Assembly (NCBI GenBank): GCA_016788885.1 | Contig: JAEURX010000017.1 | Coordinates: 80,520-144,519, forward strand | From: Nitrospira sp. | Lineage (GTDB): Bacteria > Nitrospirota > Nitrospiria > Nitrospirales > Nitrospiraceae | Direction: 5' to 3' | DNA: 64,000 nt | Shown here: positions 38,401 to 46,229 of the stretch, piece by piece | How positions within the stretch are numbered: the first letter of the stretch is position 1 | Layout of the letters: the number at the start of each line of letters is the position of its first letter | Notes under the pieces: generated by a model | The model's database searches: none | What the model was told of the DNA's origin: nothing | What the model saw: the letters and a program-made list of their open reading frames with translations, nothing else | Program-made: the position numbers and the translations under genes

Positions 38401-38697
38401 GTAATGATCGTCATGCACGCGGGTCATGTTCGAGATTTCGCGAAGCGTGTCGGCCTCGAACCAGAAATCCATCGACTGAAAGAGAAACGATGGGAGCGCA
38501 CGGGCGATGAAAAGACACGCAACCGTCACCGCCAGACCGAAGAGCACGGCCATCAGCCAATCCATTCGATTGAGACCCGAATGGCTGGAGGGAGGCGTAG
38601 GTCCCGGCAGCTCCGGAATGTCCAGTTCATAGTCGTGCGCGGCCATCTTCGCTCGAGGACGTGTGTGCAGAGAATGAGTGGCCCTTACCAGATCCAT
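35401..38697 (-). CDS. giant membrane GT-C-like / six-hairpin glycosidase-like fusion protein
   Basis: 1098 residues from ATG 38697; ATG 38646 (codon 18) is equally plausible, and an upstream TTG at 38784 is rejected. Residues ~45-450 hold about ten membrane helices with a GT-C/PMT-like layout (SMDFWFEADTLREIS, TSVHPLFSLI, LPIPNSYSWG). About 500-680 is a beta-rich region. About 690-1000 is a helical domain (FYRAWHRQGAYITAALA, ADAPGLAIWALTESAGYI, YVNAVSYRGLLAAAEFAERLG) like an (alpha/alpha)6 glycosidase toroid. The C-terminus is beta-rich again. It may build or trim an exported glycan. Neither part could be typed to a family. Confidence 0.75.
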   Translation of the reverse strand: MDLVRATHSLHTRPRAKMAAHDYELDIPELPGPTPPSSHSGLNRMDWLMAVLFGLAVTVACLFIARALPSFLFQSMDFWFEADTLREISNMTRVHDDHYRTSVHPLFSLITFVPVYLVKHGLSVSPLRAVLLVSGLVAGLWGGTLYLLFRLLGCRFIDAILFTLLGLCSAAALFWLPIPNSYSWGSLSIMLALVLLLSAEQRTFGAGAYVVASALTLSFTVTNWVAGLLVSLARWPWKQAVQLSVNALCLVVLLWGVQKFIFPSSEFFIGHRAETSFINHPQSGGISNIVSSFVFHSLVAPTVRFVKDDAYAQSKADAFRLADRLTFQFSSPGSAGWLGRVAVVLWSLLLLNGLWRFLVSDRQVRFRLVLGGLLLFEFVLHLLYGEETFVYSLNFLPLLLAVAAFGAVGPGRRIVLSLTALLLCCVAFNNWQQFQAAAHSATQFTPQRELMTTMMEQDPARPWPRSVGHVPLAVPGAPEGGTAYHEPGGDFSPQTPSFGVSLWFCDAKGLPVVISQTVPLNVITQEFGPATHATIPAIVTKTPYYHATWSRLDATRWELRLKNETPHVPVIVIRSVGPAGGPVTALSQDAGQLTVNHRWALSATPAPAAITLGDENQPGWMTAQSTATSWSGEAGWGYARIAFAASSAKAGEEIRLVLSDLQPPVEMERSYRDAPKRARLALPDPRMQASMNAQISHLMMSLVDDETRPGDPALFYRAWHRQGAYITAALARAGDPKVGRVLSQFLATHDFAGGSGPEADAPGLAIWALTESAGYIADPVHDDWLWPHLLRKVGRIEEMMEARSPIVESYTVPAPHDFQHLRQTRTAVLAQPARDGVIVGRVGEDWPVRYVNAVSYRGLLAAAEFAERLGKRHYAARWRTEAQSLQESWMRQFPDGTQDGGASPTGLRSLVGSALRKHQLGQPMVTYRPTEERGTVTGQLAQAHQALRSGRPEVVWSTLHHAWSRQASPGLYTWDSARSITDELADGWQYARGWHNELAVTPDYETAALLLLLQQDMLAYVDETAAVPSVVIGAGITPAWLAQPMAVSNLAIPGGTITWQWDGHVMRVTLRGPSRHIRLGPAFPAGTEVKLTHKPMVH

Positions 38698-39419
38698 ACC
38701 GGCTCGGCATCCTGGGTAAACAAGACTTCCCTTCGCGCCTTCATAATGCGCGAGCGGAGAAGTGAACGATGTCAGCAGAAACAACGGAAAGGCCCGTGAT
38801 CGCAGGAACTCTCGATGAGACGCAGGGTGTAGGACGTACGCGCAGGGGGGACGGTCTCATCTCGCGCCGCCGAATGGACGGCGTATGTCCTGTCGGCTGC
38901 ACAGCAGCGAATGTATTCCTAGCAGACTGACTACTGCAGATCAACCTTTCATACCTCAGGCTACCGGGCGAAACGTTTTTGTGTCGGCGAGGAACACTCT
39001 GATGGACGCATCGTTCCACAATCAGACACATGGCCGAACGGCTGAGGCAATTAGAGTACGGCCACGTGCACAATGGGAATAGGGAGGTGAAACAACAGAG
39101 TCCATCTCCTCTGATATAAAGGCCGCGACACGATACTCATGTCACCACGACGCACCGTATCAACGAACCCCTACCTTGTACTTTGAATATTGATCCGATA
39201 GCATCCATCGCGCCTGCAGTTGAGGCGCTGTGCCTCCCTGCTCATGTGCAACCTCACTGAGCACACGAAGGTTCGCGGGAGCCGAGCCGGAATTCAAACG
39301 ACTGGCCGGGCAAACGCCAGCGATCCCAGTGCAGGACGACTGGGATCAGGCTGCGGAGTGTCGAGAAACCGGATAACTCCACAACACAACGACATGTTCA
39401 ATCGCAAAGGAGGGGCACC
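38698..39419. other. 722-base region without a recognisable gene
   Basis: This lies between the divergent giant fusion gene and the RidA-like gene. Open frames exist on both strands but all have poor composition or no binding site. GGGAGG near 39090 precedes only a 10-codon frame. No tRNA fold, no clear repeat. It should contain both promoters. Confidence 0.55.
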
Positions 39420-39917
39420 ATGCTGAAACCTGCAATAGCAAGCGTCCTCATCGGCATCCTGTGCGCCATCGGCATGGCGCGTCCGGCGCAAGCGCTGGAA
39501 TACCTCAAAGACGAAGCGGGCCAGCACTTCGGCTACTCGCCGGCCGTGCTGACGAAAGGCGGTACCATCGTGTGGATGGGCGGGCAATTTGCTTTGAAGG
39601 ACGACCAGGGCAACTCGATCGCAGAGGATGTTGAAGCGCAGACGAGACACATTTTCAAATTGATGGACGAGACCCTCCGTAAACTCGGCGGCACGCTCCA
39701 GAAGAACCTTGTACTGATGACCGTCACCATGAATGATCCGCGGTACGGCGACACGTTTTTCAAGGTGCGCAAGGAAGTGTTTCCCGACGGCAACTACCCG
39801 GCCAGTCAAGCGCTGACCATCTCGAACTTCGCCATTCCGGGGATGAAGATCGAAATTCAAGGTATGGCGGTCTTGAATGACGACTGCTCCACGGAACGGC
39901 CATGCCTCAAGAAGTAG
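39420..39917 (+). CDS. exported RidA-like protein lacking the catalytic arginine
   Basis: 165 residues from ATG 39420 (AAAGGAGG upstream). A signal peptide (LIGILCAIGMARPAQA) marks export. The YjgF/RidA/UK114 trimer fold follows: IVWMGGQFALKDDQG, TRHIFKLMDETLRKLGGTL, LVLMTVTMND and the C-terminal IEIQGMAVL. In RidA the imine-hydrolysing Arg lies in a PARS motif; here the aligned text is YPASQALTI with Ser, so deaminase activity is unlikely. An exported binding or unknown catalytic role fits better. Confidence 0.88.
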   Translation: MLKPAIASVLIGILCAIGMARPAQALEYLKDEAGQHFGYSPAVLTKGGTIVWMGGQFALKDDQGNSIAEDVEAQTRHIFKLMDETLRKLGGTLQKNLVLMTVTMNDPRYGDTFFKVRKEVFPDGNYPASQALTISNFAIPGMKIEIQGMAVLNDDCSTERPCLKK

Positions 39918-40182
39918 CCCATTGCGGGACAGCCACCGTCCGACTGGCAGACCATGCTAGACCGGGGTGCCGGTAGCAAACACCGGAAACGCTTGAACTC
40001 AAGACAGCGACGTCAAGGATCTTGGGGTTGGCACACACCACTGAATGGGTCGGGGCAGTCTTCGGGGATGTGTTCCTCGGGAAAGTGTTCTCGAATGCGA
40101 TCCTATTGATCGTCGCGCAGACGCACCATACGGACGCATGACAGGATCTTCTCTTATGGAGACCACCATTTTGAACGAGGTT

Positions 40183-40389
40183 CTAGTGTGCCTGCCAGGC
40201 ATCTTGCGCGATCAACACCAGCAGCGAGAGACACAGGACCGCCAGCGCGGCAAGACCGGAGACGAGGACTGAGCAGGCCGCATACTGCCTGAACCGTTCC
40301 CGACGCATATGGGGGAATCGCATGAGACAGTACGTCGTGACCGACGCCCCCATCCCGACAATCGCGATCAGCACCCGTGCCACGTCCAT
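40183..40389 (-). CDS. two-helix small membrane protein
   Basis: 68 residues from ATG 40389, with CGGAG upstream. One helix at residues ~3-24 (VLIAIVGMGASVTTYCLM) and a second at ~43-63 (LVSGLAALAVLCLSLLVLIA), joined by a basic loop (RRERFRQY). Both termini would face the same side. No family is recognised. It converges with the RidA-like gene and diverges from the GNAT gene. Confidence 0.7.
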   Translation of the reverse strand: MDVARVLIAIVGMGASVTTYCLMRFPHMRRERFRQYAACSVLVSGLAALAVLCLSLLVLIAQDAWQAH

Positions 40390-40505
40390 CGTATCTCCGT
40401 AGGTAGAACACTGGTGCCACCCTACGCGCGAACAGGAAAGCCGTCAAGAAACGCGGCGAAAGCCGACCGTTGTGTCTTGCCCAGGCGATGTGATGAGATC
40501 GACCC

Positions 40506-41090
40506 ATGCCCGCTGTTCCCACCATCCGCACCGAACGACTGCGTCTCCGGCCATTTCAGACGACGGATGCAGAGGCGGTGCATCACCTGGCTGGAGCCAA
40601 AGAGGTGGCCGCCGGCACCTTCCTCCCGCACCCGATGGATCGACAAGCGGCTCACGACTGGATCGCGGAACGTCAGAAGGACGCGTCGGCAGGAACGAGC
40701 GTGACATTTGCCGTCACCCTCGCAGAGAGCGGGGACGTCATCGGCTCAATCAGCCTGGAGATCCTCGCCGAACATGAACAGGGACGGTTGAGTTATTGGC
40801 TGGGCCAGGCCTATTGGAATCGTGGCTTCGGCACTGAGGTCGTCACGGCGCTTCTGGAGTACGGCTTCAACAGCCTGACGCTGCATCGCCTGTACGCGCC
40901 GCACTTCCATACCAACCCGGCTTCGGGGCGAGTGTTACAAAAGGTGGGCATGACGCACGAGGGCCGCCTGCGCGAACACTATCTTCGCTTCCGGCAACGG
41001 ATCGACGTGGAGCTCTACGGCATGTTGCGACAGGAGTTTATCGCCCGCCGATCGGCGGCCGTCGGCGCGACGACGCCACCAGCGCCGTGA
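40506..41090 (+). CDS. GNAT acetyltransferase, RimJ/RimL type
   Basis: 194 residues. N-terminal IRTERLRLRPFQTTDAEA, then YWLGQAYWNRGFGTEVVTAL and LHRLYAPHFHTNPASGRVLQKVGM are the standard motifs of the RimJ/RimL branch; the acetyl-CoA loop is in RGFGTE. These enzymes acetylate protein N-termini or small amines. The extreme C-terminus (RRSAAVGATTPPAP) overlaps the end of the convergent amine oxidase gene by 53 bases. Substrate unknown. Confidence 0.93.
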   Translation: MPAVPTIRTERLRLRPFQTTDAEAVHHLAGAKEVAAGTFLPHPMDRQAAHDWIAERQKDASAGTSVTFAVTLAESGDVIGSISLEILAEHEQGRLSYWLGQAYWNRGFGTEVVTALLEYGFNSLTLHRLYAPHFHTNPASGRVLQKVGMTHEGRLREHYLRFRQRIDVELYGMLRQEFIARRSAAVGATTPPAP

Positions 41091-42411
41091 CTTCTTCCGC
41101 GGCTCGCAGTCCGCTTTCGACGGCCCCGTTCATGTAGCCTTGCCAGTGCAGACTGGTATGCTCGCCGGCAAAGAGAATGCGTCCATGCGGCCTGGCCAGC
41201 CAGGCTCGCTGCTCCGGATCATACCCCGGCTGAAACACCGCATACCCGCCCCGCACGAATGGATCGTCTTCCCATGACACGTGACGCGCCGCGCGCAGAA
41301 CGGCCTTCGTCGACCCCAACCACTTCAGCTGTGCCGCCACGGCCTCGGCCCCACCTCGGGCGATGAGCTGCTTCGTGTCACGACTTGCCGAGCCGCCCGC
41401 AAGCAACGTCAAGATGCCGGCCCCTCCACGCTGCTCTTCGTTTCCGTCCCATATGGCGCCGATGGGCAACTCGGTGCCATACGCCAGAGCCCGGCCTGGC
41501 CGACGCCAAAATCGCCGATCAAACTGCAGGAGCGTCTTCGTTGCCGGTCCGTATCGCAGATCTCGAAAGGCGTGGCGCTGCAGCACCGGCAATGACAGCG
41601 TGAAGGCAATACGCCGCACCATGGTGGCAGGCAACGCCATCACCAGCGCATCGGCACTCATCTCACCTTGCCCATCCTGTCCGCGCAAGGTCAGACGCAC
41701 CTTGCCTCGTCGCTGTGCCACAGCGAGCAATCTGGTCTGGAGTAACACCGGCTCTGACAGCCTCCCGGCGAGCGCGGTGGCGAAACGATCGTTGCCGCCC
41801 CGAATGCGGTAGAACCGATCCCATGCGGACGACTCGGTAGCCAACTGATCGACGAGCGCGAGCAACGACAGGTTCGCAGGATCGGCGAGAAAAAATCCGC
41901 GCAACCCGGTCAGCCTCGCGCGCGTCCGTCGATCAGCCCGGATCTCAGCCAACCACTCTTCGACAGAACAGTCCGCCAACTGCCGTGCAATCGGACCATC
42001 CCAACGCTTCTCACTCACGCGATAGGCCCGCACCCAGGGTTCGGCCACTCGCGCCAATGCCGCCCACAGTCCCCCGCCAGAGGAACCCGACTCGATCACA
42101 GGAGCACGAGTCCCTCGTCGGACATAGGCAAATCCGCCTCGCAGAATCGGGACAAGAGTCACCCCCACATCCTTCGCCAATCGGCGAATCGCCTCCTGGT
42201 CCGGATCGATCAAATCCGCTCCGGCTTCAGCATGTTGACCGTTGCAAAAGCCGTCCCGCATCGTCCACACACGACCCCCGACGCGGTCACGCGCCTCCAC
42301 CACCGTCACCTGCGCACCGCGCCGGCTCAGTTCATAGGCGGCGGTCAGTCCGGCAAGGCCTGCCCCCGCCACGATCACCGACGTGCCGCGCAATGATGCC
42401 CTGTTTCCCAT
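41038..42411 (-). CDS. flavin-containing amine oxidase family protein
   Basis: 457 residues from ATG 42411; longer starts exist but lack support. The FAD-binding N-terminus VIVAGAGLAGLTAAYELSR with VEARDRVGGRVW is the monoamine-oxidase signature; the C-terminal ILFAGEHTSLHWQGYMNGAVESG closes the FAD site. The mid region binds substrate. Such enzymes oxidise amines, polyamines or amino acids with O2. Substrate cannot be predicted. Its 3' end overlaps the GNAT gene. Confidence 0.92.
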   Translation of the reverse strand: MGNRASLRGTSVIVAGAGLAGLTAAYELSRRGAQVTVVEARDRVGGRVWTMRDGFCNGQHAEAGADLIDPDQEAIRRLAKDVGVTLVPILRGGFAYVRRGTRAPVIESGSSGGGLWAALARVAEPWVRAYRVSEKRWDGPIARQLADCSVEEWLAEIRADRRTRARLTGLRGFFLADPANLSLLALVDQLATESSAWDRFYRIRGGNDRFATALAGRLSEPVLLQTRLLAVAQRRGKVRLTLRGQDGQGEMSADALVMALPATMVRRIAFTLSLPVLQRHAFRDLRYGPATKTLLQFDRRFWRRPGRALAYGTELPIGAIWDGNEEQRGGAGILTLLAGGSASRDTKQLIARGGAEAVAAQLKWLGSTKAVLRAARHVSWEDDPFVRGGYAVFQPGYDPEQRAWLARPHGRILFAGEHTSLHWQGYMNGAVESGLRAAEEVTALVASSRRRPPIGGR

Positions 42412-42590
42412 GATTCTTGACGATACGCGATTCTGCAACCGGGAGATAGTGCGATGTGCGCGTGGGGACCTGGAGAGGTGGAGAACTGTGACCGTCGAAG
42501 GCCGCAACCCATTGTGATGATAGCTATTCCATTGCTTGATCCCACGTACCAGAATCGTTAGGCTACGGCCTTTGAACGAGGAGGATGAGC

Positions 42591-43235
42591 ATGGATGCAG
42601 ATCGACCGAACAGCCCTTCCTCCCCTGATAGCCCCATGCCTGAACCGGCTGCGGATTCCACCGCTGCCGACGAGCGGAGCTTTCGTATCAGACTCGCGGT
42701 TTTCGTGTGTGTGGTCATCGCAGCAGTGATCGGCGCGTTCGTGGGGTATCCGACCTGGCAGGAATACGTCTCGCAGCAAGAAGCCAAACTCGAATTGCGT
42801 GCCTACGTCGATGCCCGCGCGCAGGGACCAACGACTTTGAAGGAAGGCGTGCCGCCTCGAGTCCGGGAGACGATCCAGAACATCGGACGGACGCCGGCGT
42901 ACAACGATGCCGTCCAGGCCGCCATCACCGTGGCCGACTACCCGCTGACCAAACACTTCGAGCGAGTCGCCTGCCCCGACAGTCAACAACCAGACAAACG
43001 AAGGTGGTTCGTCGGCAAGTTGTCGCGACCGGAAACAGTCCGCGAAACGCCGTTTACTGCCGAGGAGATCACCGCCATACGAACGACCAGGTCGGCGCTC
43101 TATTTCCATGGAACGGTCTGTTACCGGGATATCTTCCACGAACCGCACCGCACCGACTTTTGTATGTTTTGGAAATGGGATGCAGGGCGCGTGAGTCCCT
43201 CGATCTCCTGCGAGCAAGGAAACAAGGCGGACTAG
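42591..43235 (+). CDS. single-pass membrane protein of unknown function
   Basis: 214 residues from ATG 42591, six bases after GAGGAGG; an ATG at 42585 touches the binding site. The N-terminal 30 residues are Pro/Ser-rich and disordered. One helix at ~32-52 (LAVFVCVVIAAVIGAFVGY) anchors a periplasmic domain with four Cys (ERVACPDS, GTVCYRDI, TDFCMFWKW, SISCEQG), which could form disulfides. It resembles a pilin-assembly-like or sensor ectodomain, but I do not recognise it. Confidence 0.7.
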   Translation: MDADRPNSPSSPDSPMPEPAADSTAADERSFRIRLAVFVCVVIAAVIGAFVGYPTWQEYVSQQEAKLELRAYVDARAQGPTTLKEGVPPRVRETIQNIGRTPAYNDAVQAAITVADYPLTKHFERVACPDSQQPDKRRWFVGKLSRPETVRETPFTAEEITAIRTTRSALYFHGTVCYRDIFHEPHRTDFCMFWKWDAGRVSPSISCEQGNKAD

Positions 43236-43280
43236 GGAGCGAACAGGGCGAAAAAGTAGGATTAGGATAAAAACGGAACA

Positions 43281-43631
43281 TCACAGCACAAACACATGGT
43301 CGACAAGGTAGCGGCCCCCCTGCTGCACCAGAACCATCTCTGCGACATACTCGCCGGGCGAATTGGTGAATTGCTGCTTCCACACAATAGCGATGGAGCC
43401 GGGCCGACGGAACACCGCGACCGGCGTCCGCGCGCCGAATGTGCCCATTTCAGTTTGATACTGCCGACACACCCGCTCGAGATAGTCTTTCGTGACGATG
43501 GCTTTGAGCCGTTCAGTAAAGTCCCGCACATGGCGGGCATGGTCGATAGCTGTTGATGCCTCCATCAGATTGTCCATGATCGGATCAGCAATGGCCAGAA
43601 TTTCCGCCTCGGACTTCTTCTCTAGATCCAT
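43281..43631 (-). CDS. small alpha+beta protein, possibly NTF2/SnoaL-like
   Basis: 116 residues, ATG 43631 with GAGGGA upstream. The N-terminal half is helical (SEAEILAIADPIMDNLMEAS, DFTERLKAIVTKDYLERVC) and the C-terminal half has four strands (VAVFRRPGSIAIVWKQQF, EYVAEMVLVQQGGRYLVDHV). Helix-then-curved-sheet order with the conserved 'GG-Y-V' ending resembles cystatin/NTF2-like proteins. This is a structural guess. No signal peptide. It converges with the preceding membrane protein. Confidence 0.65.
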   Translation of the reverse strand: MDLEKKSEAEILAIADPIMDNLMEASTAIDHARHVRDFTERLKAIVTKDYLERVCRQYQTEMGTFGARTPVAVFRRPGSIAIVWKQQFTNSPGEYVAEMVLVQQGGRYLVDHVFVL

Positions 43632-43810
43632 CTCATTCCCTCACACATGTTCGAAACGTTGGCAGCAGGGCAAAGATACGCAGGGGACAGGGGAGGAATC
43701 AATTAGGGGATATCTCGAGGGAAGAAAATAAGCCGTCGAAAGCCCTTTGCTGAGGTTAAGATTTGCCTCAAAAGGGAACACCTTCATCTCGATCTGGAGG
43801 GAGCTTATGC

Positions 43811-43891
43811 ATCCAGCCCGGCAAACCGGATCAGAACGCATTCATCGAACGGTTCAAAGGACGTTTCGAAGATCGTGTAGTGCTCCCCTGA
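43811..43891 (+). pseudogene. IS3-family transposase (OrfB) remnant
   Basis: The + frame starting at ATC 43811 reads IQPGKPDQNAFIERFKGRF followed by EDRVVLP and a stop at 43889-43891. IQPGKPxQNAfIERFN is the diagnostic end of the IS3/IS407-type integrase core and contains the last Glu of the DDE triad. Sequence upstream in this frame is not transposase-like, and the C-terminal end is missing, so only ~26 codons survive. It marks the left edge of the AT-rich 43.6-49.2 kb segment. Confidence 0.7.
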
Positions 43892-43893
43892 AA

Positions 43894-44130
43894 TCAAGCC
43901 ACCTGGGTTACTTGTGAACCCCGGGCGACCAATCGATGGATGGCGTTCGTAGTGAGTATGCTGAGCCGCAAAAATTCGTAGACTAAGGCGACGCGAACGC
44001 ATAGACCTACGGTTGGAAGTGGCGGGGTAATGCTCTGGTTAAAATAGAAAATGTACTGCAGAGCTGGCCGCAAGACAAAGGGCGCTGCAAGCACGAGCAG
44101 ATCAACAAGCAAAAACCGAAAATCGGACAT
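43894..44130 (-). CDS. small membrane protein (hypothetical)
   Basis: 78 residues from ATG 44130, with GAGGGGA upstream; an earlier start at 44190 is less likely. Two hydrophobic segments (FRFLLVDLLVLAAPFVL, then LCVRVALVYEFLRLSIL) and a polar tail (HRLVARGSQVTQVA). No family is recognised. It lies between the transposase scrap and the lipoprotein genes of the AT-rich segment, so it may be part of the acquired DNA. Confidence 0.45.
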   Translation of the reverse strand: MSDFRFLLVDLLVLAAPFVLRPALQYIFYFNQSITPPLPTVGLCVRVALVYEFLRLSILTTNAIHRLVARGSQVTQVA

Positions 44131-44362
44131 ATTCCCCTCGACAACGATATTCTGCGGGAAACCTTGAAGCGAATCGATTTTTGACCGCAAGACAGCTGAC
44201 GACCAAGCGCAGCGCTACCAACTGTGCAGAAACGACGGACGTGCATAGAACTTGCCGGCACCCTGGCCCGTCCGCACCGGCCTACCGCTGTGGGGGAGCG
44301 ATGCCGACGGACCGCCCCTGCCACGGACTACAACGGCCCTGCGAATCTACGCTCCATATCGA

Positions 44363-45997
44363 TCAGGGTCTGCATACAGAACTACTTTTAAATGCACTTT
44401 CGTCAAGTTGGCACAAAATATTGGCAAAATGATCGGGCTGCAAGAAATCTTCGTGATACTCAGGTGCAAACCCATGATTCAAGACTCTTCGCTGCGACAA
44501 GTAGGTGTGAATACGATCCCGCAAATTGGCTCTGGCCCACAAGACATTGAGTGGTCTAAAGGGCGACGTAGCGCGGGAAAAATACTCAACGAGGGAGCGC
44601 TTGGGCTGCGGGGCAGATGAAGTTCCATAAAAATCTTCCAGCGCTTTTGCCCATCCCAAACGCCCTTCTGCGGGGCCGGTTTCCTGCTCTAGAAATGTAT
44701 CAATCCAGGCAAGCAATGTCCCGCGAGGCAAGAAGACTGCCCAACCGTTCAATGGTATCTGCCGGCTTTCATCACGCTTGTTCAAAGCAAACAGCCAGAA
44801 ATGCGTCTGCTCATGCCTTTCAAGATATGGCATAAGTAGTTGCTCTGCCTCATTGATTGAGCATGCGGGTGCTAAAAATACAACTCGTGTGATGGGCAAA
44901 CTTCTATTGGAGGCGGACGCATGAGTATCATTCATGACGTCCAAGAGCCTATTAACAACCATTGCTCCCATACTGTGACCAACCAGGGTTATGTCTACCT
45001 CGGTGCTGCTATTGGACCAGCAGTATCTCCGGCCATCCACAGCACGACTTTGGATTCGCCCACAAGCCTCGTCAACCACAACCCGTGCTTGTAAAGCTTC
45101 CATGAGAGTTCTGGCCGCGCCCTTAAATCCGGGGCTGATCGCAGGAGTACGGACACTAGTTGCGTCATCCACACGCTTCTTCATAATTCCCCACGCTGGA
45201 CTTCCAATGCCTTCGGCAAAAGGAAGAAACGCCATTCCTAAACCGTAAGCGGGAAGGTTGAGGAGAGTGTCTCCTACGATCCCTAACCAAGGATCCCCCT
45301 CCTCATAGGCTCCTGAAATTCCATGCCAAGCTGTTTGGCCTTGGTGAAGAATGGCCGTTGGCACACTCATGGCACTTGCCAGTATTCGATTTCCTAGCAC
45401 GATTGGAAATGTGCTGGTCGCCAGCGAAGCATTGTGCTTACCAAACCGATACCTGAACAGATCATCTGCAATGGAGTCTGGAAAATCAGAATCCCAGTTG
45501 ATGAACATCGGGTAATAGCAACTCTTGTTCAGCACTCCCTGTTGTTGGTAAGAACCCACTACGTCAGATGGCGCAGAGATGGGGCTCGGCATAAGATCGG
45601 TCACGTGCTTTGAACTCGAATCGTAACCGTTCATCCCACCATGTACGATAATCAGCAGATGAAGACGTCCGTCACACTCGCGTGACGGCGCCGCGGATAA
45701 TGACCTGACATGGGCGTCGATACCGCTGATAATTGTTCGCTCAATATGCTGCTGCACCTCCGCCACCTGCAGCAGAATGCGATTTGTATCGATCTTGTCC
45801 GATGGCTTACTAAACGCCTCCTGCCGAGTTGGGGACGCGATCGCGGCACCGTCTTTATGTATGACAAGCTGGTGATGCTGGTAATCATAGGCCGTCCGCT
45901 GCTGAAGGGAGGCACAGCCCCAAACTCCCAACAACCATACGGCTAATAGAGCTCTCTGGATACAATGGCTCAAACACCGCTTGCTTCCATTCATCAT
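44363..45997 (-). CDS. exported lipoprotein with alpha/beta-hydrolase (lipase-like) motif
   Basis: 544 residues from ATG 45997 (AAAGG upstream, ATGATG tandem). A signal peptide (LLAVWLLGVWGC) ends in a lipobox, so the protein is lipid-anchored. LHLLIIVHGGMNGYD contains the oxyanion-strand HGG, and later VDITLVGHSMGAMVVNRLLD has the GxSxG nucleophile elbow. An acid and His follow downstream (candidate: NHGFAPEYHEDF near the C-terminus). Esterase, lipase or PGAP1-like activity is plausible. The next gene upstream (46230-48689) is a second large lipoprotein on the same strand. Confidence 0.8.
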   Translation of the reverse strand: MMNGSKRCLSHCIQRALLAVWLLGVWGCASLQQRTAYDYQHHQLVIHKDGAAIASPTRQEAFSKPSDKIDTNRILLQVAEVQQHIERTIISGIDAHVRSLSAAPSRECDGRLHLLIIVHGGMNGYDSSSKHVTDLMPSPISAPSDVVGSYQQQGVLNKSCYYPMFINWDSDFPDSIADDLFRYRFGKHNASLATSTFPIVLGNRILASAMSVPTAILHQGQTAWHGISGAYEEGDPWLGIVGDTLLNLPAYGLGMAFLPFAEGIGSPAWGIMKKRVDDATSVRTPAISPGFKGAARTLMEALQARVVVDEACGRIQSRAVDGRRYCWSNSSTEVDITLVGHSMGAMVVNRLLDVMNDTHASASNRSLPITRVVFLAPACSINEAEQLLMPYLERHEQTHFWLFALNKRDESRQIPLNGWAVFLPRGTLLAWIDTFLEQETGPAEGRLGWAKALEDFYGTSSAPQPKRSLVEYFSRATSPFRPLNVLWARANLRDRIHTYLSQRRVLNHGFAPEYHEDFLQPDHFANILCQLDESAFKSSSVCRP

Positions 45998-46229
45998 TTC
46001 TTTACCTTTTGAACAATTCACAACTGCCATACCAAGCGGGATTTCCAGGCACACTACCCGCATTAGCCAGCTTGTCGATAGACTCACAATCCAATGATTC
46101 ACGCTAGGGACGAGAGCGGGGGAGATTCAAGGATGCACCTGTAAGGTCCCTCTGCAGGCATGAACGGTGCCTACATTTGGAACAACATATACCGCCGTGA
46201 TCCAGACCTGGCCGTCTCGAAGCGAAGGC

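Noticed and set aside
38698..38784. TTG start for the giant fusion at 38784
   Set aside because: No binding site, and it would put a non-signal-like extension before a more normal start at 38697 or 38646.
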